Shown piece after piece: positions 1 to 12,680 of a DNA stretch of 64,000 bases. A program made the position numbers and the translations under genes. The stretch lies in the NCBI GenBank assembly GCA_022264855.1, contig JABYQU010000009.1:1-64000 (forward strand). Reading direction: 5' to 3'. The number at the start of each line of letters is the position of its first letter. The stretch's first letter is position 1. Origin of the DNA: Lenzites betulinus (lineage: Eukaryota; Basidiomycota; Agaricomycetes; Polyporales; Polyporaceae). The notes below the pieces were generated by a model. That model had not been told where the DNA came from and searched no databases. It was given only the letters and a program-made list of their open reading frames with translations.

Positions 1-41
1 AAACAAACAGCAGTTGAGGGCGCCCCTCACCCGCCGCGCAG

Positions 42-826
42 TTGACATGTTCGCGATGTTTTCGCTGCGGCGGCCGGACATCCTTCCAGTCGGCAAGTGT
101 CAACGTCTCATGGCGCGGCTTCGCGTGCTGACACCTGTTTTATTACGAACAGGCGACCTGGGTGTGCAGAAGGGCCTCCTGCGGTGGTTCATCTCGCTGC
201 ACTCGCCGTCTCATCCAATATCGCTCCGCCAGGACAAAATGACATGTCCGACGCAGAGCGACGCCGTCGACGCGGGCGGATCTGTGACGCAGCCGAGGGC
301 CGCTACGCCCGATGCGTCTTCCATCCTGCCAGCTCCTGAGGACACCCCCATGCCTCCTCCGGCGGCGAAGGGGAAGGGCAAAAACAAGGCTGGGAAGACC
401 GCGGAACAAGATGGAGGCTCGGCGATGCCGCTGCCCCCGATGTTCACGCCATCGATTAACAAGACACTCAACATGATCCCAACGTCGACCAAGGATGGCG
501 GGGAGTACACACCCCCGCCGTTGCCGGAGAGCCTGACCGTTGCGCTGATGAAGAGCCGGCTGAGCGGCAAGAAAGTGAAGTGAGTGCGCGCAGTGCAATG
601 ACGTATACACCGCCGTGTGCTGAGCGTGCCCTGTCTACGCTGCAGGGGAGCGCTGCTGACGCCGAAGGAGATGGAAGAGCTCACGGAATGCTGGCGACCA
701 TATCGCACCCTGGGTAAGCGAATGTCTTCACAGCAGTATTCCTTCATCGATGGCCGAAGGCTGACTCCTCTTTGTGAAGGCGTGTATTACATGTGGGCTC
801 TCGCGGAAGAGCCCAAGGCCAAATAG
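42..826 (+). CDS. mag1: DNA-3-methyladenine glycosylase, 3' part (HhH-GPD family)
   Basis: The gene runs in from the left edge, so only its C-terminal part is visible. Exons are 42-92, 153-579, 646-713 and 780-826. The joined protein reads VDMFAMFSLRRPDILPVG, DLGVQKGLLRWF, then a low-complexity Pro/Lys insert, then LLTPKEMEELTECWRPYRTLG and VYYMWALAEE. This is the C-terminal pattern of fungal AlkA/Mag1-type glycosylases, which excise alkylated bases in base excision repair; the Asp of VDMF sits where the family has its catalytic Asp. The first exon starts after an AG at 40-41. The intron 93-152 has a GC donor (G|GCAAGT) and a normal AG acceptor, and only its removal gives the conserved PVGDLGV join. 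The roughly 110-residue disordered insert before the last motif is unusual for the family. The identification is firm; the 5' part is outside the window. Confidence 0.88.
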
Positions 827-1570
827 GGTGTGTCTGTGGTCGCCGATGGGCCTGCGATATGGCTAGCTGGAAGGCTGGATAGCATCTGGACTGGAGACGC
901 ATCGTCGGCAACCAGAGAAGGAATGCAGTGCCACTGAAGAAAGCATTAATGTTGCCTTATCTGACGTAATGGAAAGGGACGATCGGCGATCAGCAGACGG
1001 GGGCGCGCGGGCGTCAGCTTATTGCCTCTTGTTGCGCGTTTGGGTTCGCACTGACTCTGTGTCTGACTTTCAACTCTCCCTGTCAAGCCCACGCAGCGTG
1101 TGTGCGCGCGCACGGCGGACATCGTCTTGTCTATCATTTTCCCCGACACAGATAGCGCGGATGACGCAGTCGCAGGCTGACCACGGCTATCATGCGGGGA
1201 CGAGTATCCAGGTGATCGACAGCTGGAACGTCGTGCACTCGCATTCGGAGGACGTGCGGCTGTCGATGCGCCGACGTTGCAGCGTGCGTATATGAAATGG
1301 AGTTGACGAAGTATGCGACAGATGGCTCGTGCACAGAGAGTGGGCGGCGCGTGGAGGCGATCGACCGTGCTTCCTTCTTGGGCCCGCCCCCTTCTGCTCG
1401 TCCGGATCCCAGTTCGGCCGCCCGTTCGTCCGTGCTCCTTGGTTCGAATAAATACCGCGCCGACATGTTCTCCTTCTCCTCTCGTCCCCCTCCTCCCCTC
1501 CGCTTCTCCGGCCACCTCCCCGCGTCCCACCCCGCGTCCCACCCCGCGTCCTCCCCTGCCCGCCACAGCG
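827..1570. other. Intergenic: glycosylase 3' flank and kinase promoter/leader
   Basis: No conserved gene is visible. The last 200 bases are strongly pyrimidine-rich (runs of CCTCC and CCGCGTCC repeats), as is common just before basidiomycete start codons, and an AATAAATA box lies near 1447. Long minus-strand ORFs here are GC-rich shadows of low complexity. Confidence 0.6.
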
Positions 1571-3539
1571 ATGCGTCCGATGTCTACAGCCTCCTCCTCC
1601 CGTCTCTCCCCCGTCGACATCCCGCTCTTCGACCCCTTTTCTCCCCCCATGGACGCGGGAGACGCCTCCTCGGACGACGGCGACAGCCTCAACACGCCAC
1701 TCACCGAGCACCATGATCACCGCCTCCATTCCTGCACCGTATATGAGCTGCAGCATTTCTCCCGGGACGCGTATCACTCCATCGATTCTGCGCATCGCCC
1801 CGACCAGTACATCGGCCACGAGAAGGCGAACATGTGCTCGCCCACATATCGCGGCCTGCCGCAGCCCGCGCCCTCAGCGCACCCGGAGCTCTCCCAGGAC
1901 CTGCTTTTTCCGGCGTTTTCCTCGCCCTCCCAGTGCAGCCTCAACATCCCGAGCGCGTCCCGCGCAAGCAGCAACTTCTCCTCGCCCGGCTACTCGTCCT
2001 CCCCCCTTGACCCCACCGCGTCGCCCTTTACCCCGACGCGACAAACGTTCCCGCATGATTCCCCCGTTTCCGCCGCGTCGCCCTTTCTCTACCCCGATGC
2101 TTCTCCGTCAGGGAGCAAGCTGCCTTCTCTTCCCTCGCTCACGTTATCTAACATCGGCTGTGACGACATGCACGATCACCCATCACTTCTAATGTCGCCG
2201 GCGCACGGCGCTTCGTTGCCTTCACCACCCATATGCGAGGATGCGCTGCTCTGCCAGGGACGACTCTACTCGCCGCGCTTTCACCCTGAGCACACGCTTA
2301 ACCCGTACTTTGTCCGCAGCTATCGTCTCGAGGACGAGCTCGGCGCCGGCGGATATGGCTTCGTAATGACAGCGCGCCACCGGAGTGAGGGCCACGAGGT
2401 CGCGGTGAAGTTTATCATCAAGGACAAGGTGCCAGAGCACGCGTGGTGGGAGGACGAGATGTTCGGGCGCGTACCCACCGAGGTCATGCTGCTCAGCCTC
2501 GTGAACCACGAGAACATCGTGCGGTGCCTCGACTTGTTCGAGGACGAGGTGTACTTCTATTTGGTAAGCGTGATGTGCGCCGCCCGTTCGGGCAGTTACT
2601 CACGATTTCGCCACACAGGTGCAGGAGCTCCACGGCACGCCCTGGGTGTCGAAGAAGCAGAAGAAGGCGAAGCCCACGTCTGCGCCCGGGAAGCTTCTTG
2701 TCCCGACGCCGTCGACCACGCCGATGCTCTCCCCGTCCCATTCCGTGGACTCGACGCTCGACTTTGCGCCGCACACCCCGCCACACGTTCCCATCGGAAC
2801 TGACGGCCTGGCGCCTGCTTCCCACGGGAAGCTCGCTGACATCTCCAATAACGCGGGTGTCCATGACAGCCTAGACGACGCCCTGCTGAAGGAGCCTGCG
2901 GATGAACGTCCGGGGTTCTCGCGGCGCGCTTCCCACGACCTGTTCGAGTGCATAGAGCAGAGCAGACACAAGCGGCTCACGGAGAACCAGGCGCGGTACA
3001 TTTTCGCCCAGGTCGTCGAGGCGGTGTACTATCTCGACAGCCAGGGCATCACGCACTGTGATATCAAGGACGAAAACCTGGTCATCGACACTGACCTCAG
3101 GGTACGTCTTGCGCGAATGATGCGTGTCAGCGGTGCTAACATGGGCGCGACGTAGGTGAAGTTAATTGACTTCGGCAGCGCAGTGGTTGCCGACCCTACC
3201 GCCCCGCGTCCATACTACACACTGTTCTTCGGGACGACCGCCTATGCGTCTTCTGAGATTCTCCTGAAGAAGCCCTACCAAGCCCCTCCGGCGGAGATTT
3301 GGACGCTGGGCGTGCTCCTGTCATACCTCCTCACCGGCCACTCGCCCTTCCCTGCAGAACAAGATGCCAAGGACGGCCGCGTCGTCATCCGCGAGCCCAA
3401 AACTGGCCGCCTGAGCAGGTCGGCTATCGCGCTCATGGCACGCTGCCTGGAGAAGGACCCCCTCCTGCGCGCAGACATCCACGAAGTGCGCAACCACCCC
3501 TGGCTCGACGGCGCGCTCGAGTGCCTTGGCCGCGACTAA
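1571..3539 (+). CDS. Serine/threonine protein kinase, PAS-kinase-like catalytic domain
   Basis: Exons are 1571-2563, 2619-3101 and 3156-3539, giving 619 residues. Residues 1-240 are Ser/Pro-rich and disordered. The kinase domain begins near residue 250: glycine loop GAGGYGFV, VAIK equivalent AVKF, VQELHG at the hinge, catalytic loop HCDIKDEN (HCD in place of HRD, catalytic Asp kept), DFG intact in KLIDFGSAV, and a SSE motif where APE is usual. An insert of about 110 residues, rich in Ser/Pro/Thr, separates the hinge from helix ORF ENQARYIF. The glycine loop, the VPTEV spacing and the ELHG hinge resemble PAS kinase (PSK) catalytic domains, which regulate sugar storage and translation in fungi, but no PAS domain is visible. 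It could be another CAMK-like kinase. The ATG at 1571 was chosen because upstream in-frame sequence is promoter-like; a start at 1313 is not excluded. Confidence 0.8.
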
Positions 3540-4246
3540 AGCGGTTAGGGTCGCACCGCGGACGCTGCATGACACCGGCTTCGGTGGACTGTTCCCTTCT
3601 TTGTTTCTGTCGTACATGCGTCTTACTCTGGCGCCCATCGGACCTCAGACGGCTCTGGAAGTATCGTTATGTGTCGTATGCGTCTGCGTCTCCATACTGT
3701 AGTACCAGTCTTCCATTCCTCCTCCCCTGCCCGCCTTCAACCTACCTCCCATTCCCCATTGCATACAGTCGATACCCCCCGCATTAACCTTATACCGAAT
3801 CCCGAGACGTCCAATCCACACTATCATCGTCGCATTCTACGAGCCCTTGCATATGTTCCTGTCCGCGCACATTGTATATCATGTCACCATCGTTGCATTC
3901 CCTAGTCCTGTCCATTCGCCTGTAGCGTACCACCCTTGATTTGTTTGGATAATATGTAGTATGTACGTCCGATAGACTCTAACGCGCCGCTTGGAGCGGC
4001 TTTGCATCGAACCTCAATATATGCGTGCCCTTGAACCTGTTAAGATTCCTATGTAGAATTGATATCTGGCACAATTGGGAAGGGCTGCAGGAATCGAACA
4101 CTCTGCAAGTTCAAGCCGGGGACACCCGGCGGCGTTCCCCGGCCGGTGCGCCGTGGATGGGCCGGGGACCAATGAGAATGCGCGCTTAGCAAACGCCTTC
4201 CGCTCATCGTCACCGACGGCGAGCACAGTCTCTCCGTCCCTCCACC
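3540..4246. other. Intergenic: kinase 3' UTR and NDUFS7 promoter
   Basis: No gene is recognised. The stretch is AT-richer than its flanks, with pyrimidine runs around 3715-3780 and a GC-rich patch at 4110-4160 (CCGGGGACACCCGG and neighbouring GGCC-rich sequence). Confidence 0.5.
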
Positions 4247-5349
<1,103 letters not shown>

Positions 5350-5917
5350 TTGAGCTCATCATGATGGAGCGGGCGGTTGGGGCACTCTATCTTGCGAGTA
5401 CGAGCAGTAGATACTGGATACCGAATGAGAGCCTGCGGTCTGCATTGCCCCTTGTACGAGTGATTGATCTCGCCGCTGTCGAATGAAGACGGGCGATGTG
5501 AGGAAGCGTTGAATTGTTGGGGCTCTGGGCAGGGCTCGACGAGAGGAGAGGGCTCGGAGGGCGGGGTAGAGGCGCGCGTTCGGGGATTGCCGAGGAATGG
5601 TTTACCGCGACTGTAGTGTGGGGGCTCGACTCTCCTCATTCGCCTTCATCGTCTCTCCTTCTCCTCGTCGTCGTCGGCCTCGTCGTCGACCGCTTTCGCA
5701 CCCGTTGAGCACGGCACAGCAGCACAGCGCCCGTGTCGCTGGTGAGCACCCCGCAAGCCTCTCTTTTGCCCCTTTGTAACCCCAGACGTAATATTCGTGT
5801 CCCGGCCTGTGTTCTCCGCTTTCTCAGTTTCCTGTTCGCATCCCATCAACGCCCGTCGCACTCCTCTTTTTTCTTGGACGACCCCCACAACCCTGCAAAG
5901 CCGTATACTCGGACGTC
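5350..5917. other. Intergenic: convergent UTR and promoter of the next gene
   Basis: No conserved coding signal is seen. From about 5630 the + strand is rich in C and T (CCTTCTCCTCGTCGTCGTC and similar), typical of a leader just before the 5918 start. Confidence 0.5.
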
Positions 5918-8900
5918 ATGGCCACTGCCGTACAGCTTCCTTCGCCGGACGCTGGTGCACCTCTCAACGACGTCTCCTTGGCTCTCGTCTCGCCCAATAG
6001 CCACTCACGCCCAAAGTCCAAGTCCAGCAACTACTCCCAACGTCTGACCCTCACCGAATTCGACCTCAGCGACGACCGCTACCCCTCTTTAGCCTCCACG
6101 AAAGGGCCCGTATCGCCAACACTCCATTCCCCAACCGGCGGCTTTGACCCCGCATTGGACGCCGGGATGACAGCAGCCCTGCGAGCCAGCTACGAAAAGT
6201 CGCGCAACTCAGATCCGGTCCCGTCCTCCAAGGCGTGGATCGGCGAGAACATCACCCAGGAGCCGGCCGAGGAATGGCAAGACGTCCCCGCACAGGCAGG
6301 GGGCCCAGCAATGCCCCGTGAGCCGCAGCTTTCTCCGAAGCCTGAGGGCACGCCCTACCCATCCGCAAGCGTCCTCTCCCCCGCCGACTCGTACGGCTTC
6401 GACCGGCCGTCTGCTGGCCTTCGACCCCCGCGCGACAGCTCTGGTGAGCAGCAGCGGCTCGCGTACACCCAGCCTCTTCCCCCATCCCCCGATATGGGCC
6501 AGTCGTTGTCAAGCCCGCGCGCTATGGGTGATCAGTACGAGCTATCTGCGCCAGGCCCCGCCCCGCGCCATGCGGCTATGGTGCCTCAGCTTCAAGGCCC
6601 CCCTATGCGGACCCCGTCCGCGTCGCCCCGCCACTCGACGCTGCCTACGGCCGGCATAGGTGCAGGCCCCAGTTCATCGTCCATGTCGCCGATCGTGCCC
6701 ATGTCTGCGGGGCCGACGTACAACGCGGTGACAATGCAGTCCATCCCCATCTCCCCGAAACCTCGGGCGTATCCGCAACATCCGACGTACATCACCCCGG
6801 CGGCGTCCCCTGCGATGCAGCCGTCGTTCTCGCCCCCGCAGGTGCCGAAGGAGGAGGTCTGCGTCGAGTGTGCGATGCGTGATCAGGACATGGCGGACGT
6901 CGATGTCACCGGGCCTGGTGTTTGGGAGCGCGAGAGCGACATCATGTACGAGGAGCTGTGTCGGAGAGAGGCGGAGGAGGAGACGTCCGGCCGGGCGTCT
7001 TCGTCGGAAAACCACTCACGACCGAGAGCGAAGGGTGGTCCGCTCACGGAGGATAATCTTCGGTTCTGGTTGAGCATCGTGCGTGGTCTACATGCTCTCT
7101 ACGTGTCTGCAGCTGACCCCCCGTAGAACCCCAAGGAACCTTCATCACGCCAGCAGACCCTCGATCAGTACGTGAAGTCCCAGCGCCATCTTCTCGAGGC
7201 AGAAGCGTTAGCTCGTGCACGGGCGTTACGCGAGTCTCGGCTCCTGGACGAGAAGATGCGGGACACGTTCTCGCAGCTCCGGCGGTCGGCGTACGAGCTC
7301 GGGAGCAGCTCGCAACCCACGGATGACAGCGGCGCGCTCCGCATCAAATCAGCCGGGAACGCGCACGCGCACGCCCGCGAGGTCACCCTACTGGAGAACG
7401 GCATGATCGTCGAGCACGTCGACCTGCGCAAGGAGGAGAAGGAGGAGCGCGAGCGGCGGCGCAAGTCGGAGAAGCGCGAGAAACGCGAGCTCAGCCGTGC
7501 GCGCAAGTCGTCGCGGAGCTCGCGCTCTGCGGCCGACGTCGCGTCGGTGTACTCGATGCCGCTGCAGAGCCCGCTCCCGCAGATGGACAGCGGCTTCTTC
7601 TCTGGTGCGCGCGACTCGCGGCACTCCCAGTCGTTCTCGCCGCGCCCGAGCAGCGTGCTCACGGGCGGGGCCGACCGGCCGCAGACGCTGCTCCGCGCCC
7701 AGTCGCAGGCGTCGTTCTCGGACATGCAGAGCGTCGGCTCCGCGTCGTCGCCGCGCCGCTCTAGGTTCTTTGGCTTCAAGAACCTGAGCGCCGCGTGGCT
7801 GAGCCGGGATAGCGTGGCACCCTCGGGCAGCATGATGGATATGCAGTACGTAACGCTTTTAGGCTCTGGGAACCCGGCGGGCGCTGACGACGGTTGTCAT
7901 TTCCGCAGCGTCGCTTTGCAACAGGAGCAGCAGTACTTCGCTGCACATCCGTCGGCCGTCGAGCTTGCCTCGAATACGCCGACGTTGAAGGCTTCGCAGT
8001 CGTGGCCGCGCGGCCAGACGTCTCCTGAGCCTACAGTGTCTAGTGCGCCCACAAAGAAGAAGAATGGTCTCAAGAAGATATGGAAGCTTGTCACTGGGTC
8101 GTCCAAGGGCGCGTCGAAAGGTGTCAGTCAGTCAAAATCGGTCGACCGGCACGACGATGATGCACCGCTCGCTCCGCCACCACCGCTGTCGTACCTCGTC
8201 GACAGAGAGGGTGCCGGCAGACGCCATGTCTCTACACCGTCGCTGCTATCGTCCATGTCCCCCAACGGCTTCTCACAATTTGCACCATCGCCACCGACTG
8301 CACCATCTAGTGCCCTCCCGTCGCCGACGTCCTCGCGGTATCCGGTCATGGAGGAGAAGTCGAGTGGCGAGGCACACAAGGACCAGGCGAACAAGGAGAT
8401 GGAGCCCGATCACCGCATATCAGCCTTTGAGCTCGCTGGATCGAACGACGTCAACTCGCCCGACTCGGAGCTGCGCGGTAGGACCACGCACAGCTCCTCG
8501 AAGACGCTGTCAAGCGTCGGTGGTCCTGCAACACCCGGCACATCCCCGCCGCATCTGCGGCCCCAGTCGACCATGCTTACGCGAGATAAGTCTCTCCCGC
8601 CTCTCCCCGGAGAGTCGACCATCGAATTCCCGAACCCCACCGGGATGGAGCCTCGGCCGCAAACCATGTACGACCTTCTCCAGAACTCCTCCAGCCCACA
8701 ATCCGCCGGCCTACTACCTCCGCAGGCGCCGTTCCGCACCACAGAGCTCAGGCGGCAGTCGTTCGGCGGCCTAGGCTCGTCGCCACATCCTGCCGTGCAG
8801 AGTTTGCCCGCGCGGAGCCCGTATGCGCGCGGCACGGTCAACGTGCCCCCGTTCCTCGCCGAGGAGAAGTACGCCGAATTCGGCGCGTCGAGCCCGTCGC

Positions 8901-9292
8901 TGACGCAGTGGGGCGCACAGGCGGGCAAGCGCGCGCTCACGACGCCGTCGAAGCCCAAACAACGGCGCAGCAGATTCGGGCTCTCGTCGCTCTTCGGGAA
9001 GAAGTCCGGGGAGGTCGAGCGCGAAGCGGCGGTGTTCACGCCGAGTATCACGGCGGGCGAGAACGGCGAACCCGCGGACTACAACCCGTACCGCTCGTCC
9101 GCGTCGGACCAGCGCGACGAGCCGAGCGTGAGCTTCAACGGGTACAGCGGGCCCGGGTCCACGCACAGCAGCATGGCACCACGCATGTCTATCGCGTCGA
9201 AGAAGAACATCGCGGAGCTCGTCGACCAGGACCCGGAGTTCGTCGCGTACCGCTACCCGTCCGCCGAGCATCGTCTGGAGGTTCTGCGGTGA
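5918..9292 (+). CDS. Conserved disordered fungal protein of unknown function
   Basis: Exons 5918-7078, 7127-7845 and 7909-9292 give 1087 residues. Most of the chain is Ser/Pro-rich and predicted to be disordered. Two better-ordered pieces stand out: residues about 307-385, with EEVCVECAMRDQDMADVDV followed by an acidic helix and LTEDNLRFWLSI, and residues about 388-510, with a charged helix-rich stretch (SSRQQTLDQYVKSQRHLL, then KEEKEERERRRKSEKREK) that may form a coiled coil. Three KKNGLKKIWKLVTG or SRFGLSSLFGKK-like basic patches lie in the C-terminal half. Both introns fall at ordinary GTNNGT/AG sites; the second is 63 nt and keeps the frame open, so read-through would also give a protein. 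I do not recognise a catalytic domain and assign no function. Confidence 0.75.
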
Positions 9293-10568
9293 TCTGCCCG
9301 CACGCGTGTCTCCCTGAAACTCCGTCGCCCCCCACCCCCTAACCAGGTTACGCAATCGCAATGTGCATCCACGCTCTCCGGTCTGTGCATATGTATCACG
9401 AGTCGGAATACCTCACTGCCTACACACTAATGCAAAACCCCCGCCGCGCCGCGTCAGCACGCCACTGTCCATGGACGCCCTTCCTCATCCCCGTTCCCGT
9501 TCCCCATTCCATCCCGTTTCCCGTTTCCCGTTTCCCGCTCGTCGCTCTCGCGCTCACCCCCATACCGCATACGCCGCCCCCACATCCCTTCCACGCCCGA
9601 TTCCCTCCCCCACCACACGCCACGCTCGCTCTTAAGCTTACTCACCGCTCGTGCACGCGCATTCTCCTTTCTTGCCTCTACCGTCTACGCTCGCGTCCCG
9701 CATCCCGCACGTTGCTCGCCCCCGGCTCCCGCGCCCTGCACATCGTCTCCGCTGCCCGCTGCCCCGCCCCGGACGCTCCCCCACGTATATTCACCGCATC
9801 CCATCTTCAGCCCAGCCCTCGTTTTCTCCCGCCCGCCTGTTTACCACGCATTCCATGTAATTGACCGTTTTCCCGTTTTCCTTTCCGTTGGCAGTTCCCG
9901 CGCGTGCACGCTGCGCGGTGGTCGATGTATGCGTAAACTTGCGCTTCCGCCTATTAATTGTCGGCTTGTTTCACAGTTCGCGTTGCTCTGAGCGTGCACG
10001 TGTGTGCCTGTTTACATGACAGAACTTCTGCGCCGGGGTGTGGGGGTGATCGTGTCAGGTACTACTTGGTCACCGGCAGTTTCCGTGGGTGCAGTAAGCT
10101 GGGTAGCATTTCGGTATCGGCGGCGGGCCTGAGCAGTGCGTGCAGCGGTACAGGATAAGTCCGCATGTTGGTACAGAAGAAAACCACAGTGACGAGAGAG
10201 AGTACACGGGATGTACGTTCTTTCGCTTGCAGGGGCGCACTTCTACATCATTGGTCTAATTCGTGGTCTCACTGAGGCATACGGGAGCTACGGGGTCGAA
10301 GCATCGCACACAAGCTTTATAGCAAGACTTTAAGTGCTGAAACTATCCAAGCGAGCATGCACATAGGATGGTACGTCTAGACTTCAAATGCATCTTCCGT
10401 ACATACTCATATCTGCAGCAGCTCTCGCACATAATAGACAATCCGGAATCCTACCAGCCAGCTCATGAAGGGGGCCATGATTCTCCGAACGAACCACGGA
10501 TACGGCCTCGATCGATAGTGCTGCCAACGTTCAGCAAAACCCGAAGGCGTGTTTGACCAGCACGGGGT
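9293..10568. other. Intergenic region between convergent genes
   Basis: No gene is supported. Bases 9470-9800 are extremely C/T-rich on + and include direct repeats of CCCGTTT near 9510-9540; this is probably the 3' UTR of the preceding gene. The rest has only short ORFs in frames without conserved motifs. Confidence 0.5.
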
Positions 10569-12012
10569 CTAAACATCTTCGTACTCGGGACTAAACGGGG
10601 TTGTGCGGAGGTCATCCGACCAGCGAGGCGCCAGCGACGTGAAGAAAGCCAGAGCGTCTTCTGCGGTGAATCGGCGTGATGATTCGTGCTCGATCATTTT
10701 CTCGAAGAGCGGGGCAAGCATCCGCTCAATGCTCACAATTTTCTATAAGACAAGGATTCAGCTGAATACAGGCTGCCGAACTTCAAACGGCAGTATGCTG
10801 TCGTCGACGCACCTGAAACCATGCGACGTAGATATTTCCAAGGCTGGCAACATCGAACGCAAACGGATTGTACGTGGGATCGCCGTACAAAACGTCGAGA
10901 GGATGGTACATCGAGCTGACAGACATGGCTTCTCTCCGAGGTCGGTGGCAGTCCCGTAGAGAACTGTCGGGTAGCAGGCGCGCTGCGTTGAAATCAAATA
11001 GAGCGTAGTGCACGTCCCGAGCGCGCCTGTGTTCCTTTGTAAGCAACGGATAATCAAATGTTGAACAACCGGCGTGGTAGCAGCCTGAGTCGATCAGAAT
11101 GTTGCTAGTATTGATGTCCTAAAGACATGAATGAGCCACGAGGACGCACCATGAGACTCAGCGATCTAACTCACTCGATGCGCAATGCGAAGAGCATGGA
11201 GCATGCTGAGTCCCTATTCATGCGCATTAGCTAAACCACCACAAGCGCGAGAGGATCCGAGTCTCTGACCTTGAGAGTACGGTGCTGTATAAAACACAGC
11301 ACGTCATTCACCGTTTCAAACCCTCTGATGTCACCCAGATCGCCCCATCTGACCGAGAAGTCAGCTTACGCCGCTGGTAGTCGTAATAAGCATTACCTGG
11401 GCATAGAAACGAAGGAGTACTCGAAAGGCGTATAGTAGTACCCCAGTGTGTTCATTAGACTGCAGGTGTTCCCCACTCCGTAGGAGAACTTGATAGGTAC
11501 GGTAATCATCCGTATCCTTGTGGACTAGCTTCAAGGCGACATCTCTCCTCAAGGAGTCCTGCGCCCATCCGATCCTAGCCTAAAGTTTTTATTGAACACG
11601 CAGCGATAGTCAAGAAGCAGTAGATGCCACACACCGGAGGAGTGAAGAATTTCTGTTTCTTGAGTTCCACATACACACGTGTTGCAAATGGATACTTGCT
11701 TGGAGCGGTCAACGGTGGATAATCCCAGTATTTCCATGGTGCGTCCTCGTAAGGGAACTGGCGGGGATGTAGCTGGTACCCACGTGCAGCAAGCCATGGC
11801 TCGCAGCAATCCCAAAATGCGACTGACGTTCTGTAATCCGGCCACTCATCGCCACCAAAAGCAATATAAGTTCTGGGTATCTTTGGCCATTCGGGTCAAC
11901 GTTCAACACTCAGTACCCCTCAGGCCTCAGGCTTACATTATGACGCGGCACTCACATTTGGCAACTGGGTGTAAGCATCAATCTCGTGCTCCCCAAGGCA
12001 GCCACCCTTCAT
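10569..12012 (-). pseudogene. Kinase-like protein, paralogue A, with a frameshift
   Basis: Read on -, exons are 11956-12012, 11635-11880, 11397-11579, 11270-11348, 11175-11213, 10813-11118 and 10569-10742. The product has a kinase-like core: RRDVALKLV (VAIK equivalent), MPRWGD at the hinge, IAHRDINTSN as catalytic loop split by an intron after HR, and ALFDFNAAR where DFG is usual, followed by HPLDVLYGDPTYNPFAFDV. It belongs to the same family as the genes at 14133 and 32743, with the same intron positions, the same 39-nt exon and the same 306-nt exon as the third copy. Exon 11397-11579 is 183 nt; its start and end are in different frames and the break lies near 11435-11445, after EHTGV. A one-base indel, real or from sequencing, disables the frame. 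Start ATG and stop are otherwise well placed. The substrate is unknown. Confidence 0.72.
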
Positions 12013-12680
12013 TAGACATTATGGGCGATAAGGGTGGGTGATGGTGCTGGAATGATCGTTTATATGGAGATAGATAAAGAGTCCACAACAGCAAAAACGC
12101 TAGGGGCAGAGTACTTGGAGGTTGTCAGTCACGCCAGTGGTCGCTGTAGGCCGGCGTCTGCATAATTGAAGCACAGCCACTATAGCACAGTAGCGGCATC
12201 CGCGCGAGACTTCAAAGTCGTCCCCGACCAACACCGGTGTTGGTCGGGGAGGTACCTTCAGATCTGCCGAGTCCTGCGCAAGTTCTGTTACAGTCTGCCA
12301 CCTTCGTCGTTGACAACTGAAAATCTATTGCAATAATCGCTGCCTGAACGACTGTCGCGCGATCCTCCCAGGTTCTTCTGTACGTGCCGGCCTAGGTACT
12401 TACTAGGCCGAGAGAAGTTAGCATCCGTCTTGCTACTCGGCTCTTCTCGTATGCCAGTGCGAAGCCGCCACTTGAAAGCTTGAAGCTCGACGCGGACGTC
12501 TCACGTGGGCCATACTTCTGGAGCCTGTCGTTGCTTGACGTACCTTCTTTGACGATCTGAGCTCGACCTGGGATCGACTTACGGCATGATTTCATGACGC
12601 GGTTCGCTTCTGCTCCGATCCGGCAGCCTCTGCTTTCTTCCCGACCCCCACAGCACCCACCGCCGAACACTATCAGCGCA
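12013..12680. other. Divergent promoter region between kinase-like A and MND1
   Basis: The two flanking genes point away from each other, so this 668-base gap should hold both promoters. A 92-residue minus-strand ORF (12392-12670) has no recognisable motif and I do not call it. The most distinctive feature is a perfect 30-base palindrome at 12221-12250. Confidence 0.5.
12221..12250. repeat. Perfect 30-bp palindrome
   Basis: The half-site TCCCCGACCAACACC is followed directly by its exact reverse complement, with no spacer. It lies 209 bp before the kinase-like A start and 431 bp before the MND1 start. Confidence 0.9.

Noticed and set aside
946..1819. Long minus-strand ORFs with GRGVGRG and RRRR repeats
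   Set aside because: They mirror the C/T-rich leader and coding region of the plus-strand kinase and have no protein-like motif.
4080..4150. tRNA-like TTCGATTC-type sequence on the minus strand
   Set aside because: The T-arm stem does not pair and no anticodon arm or acceptor stem could be folded.
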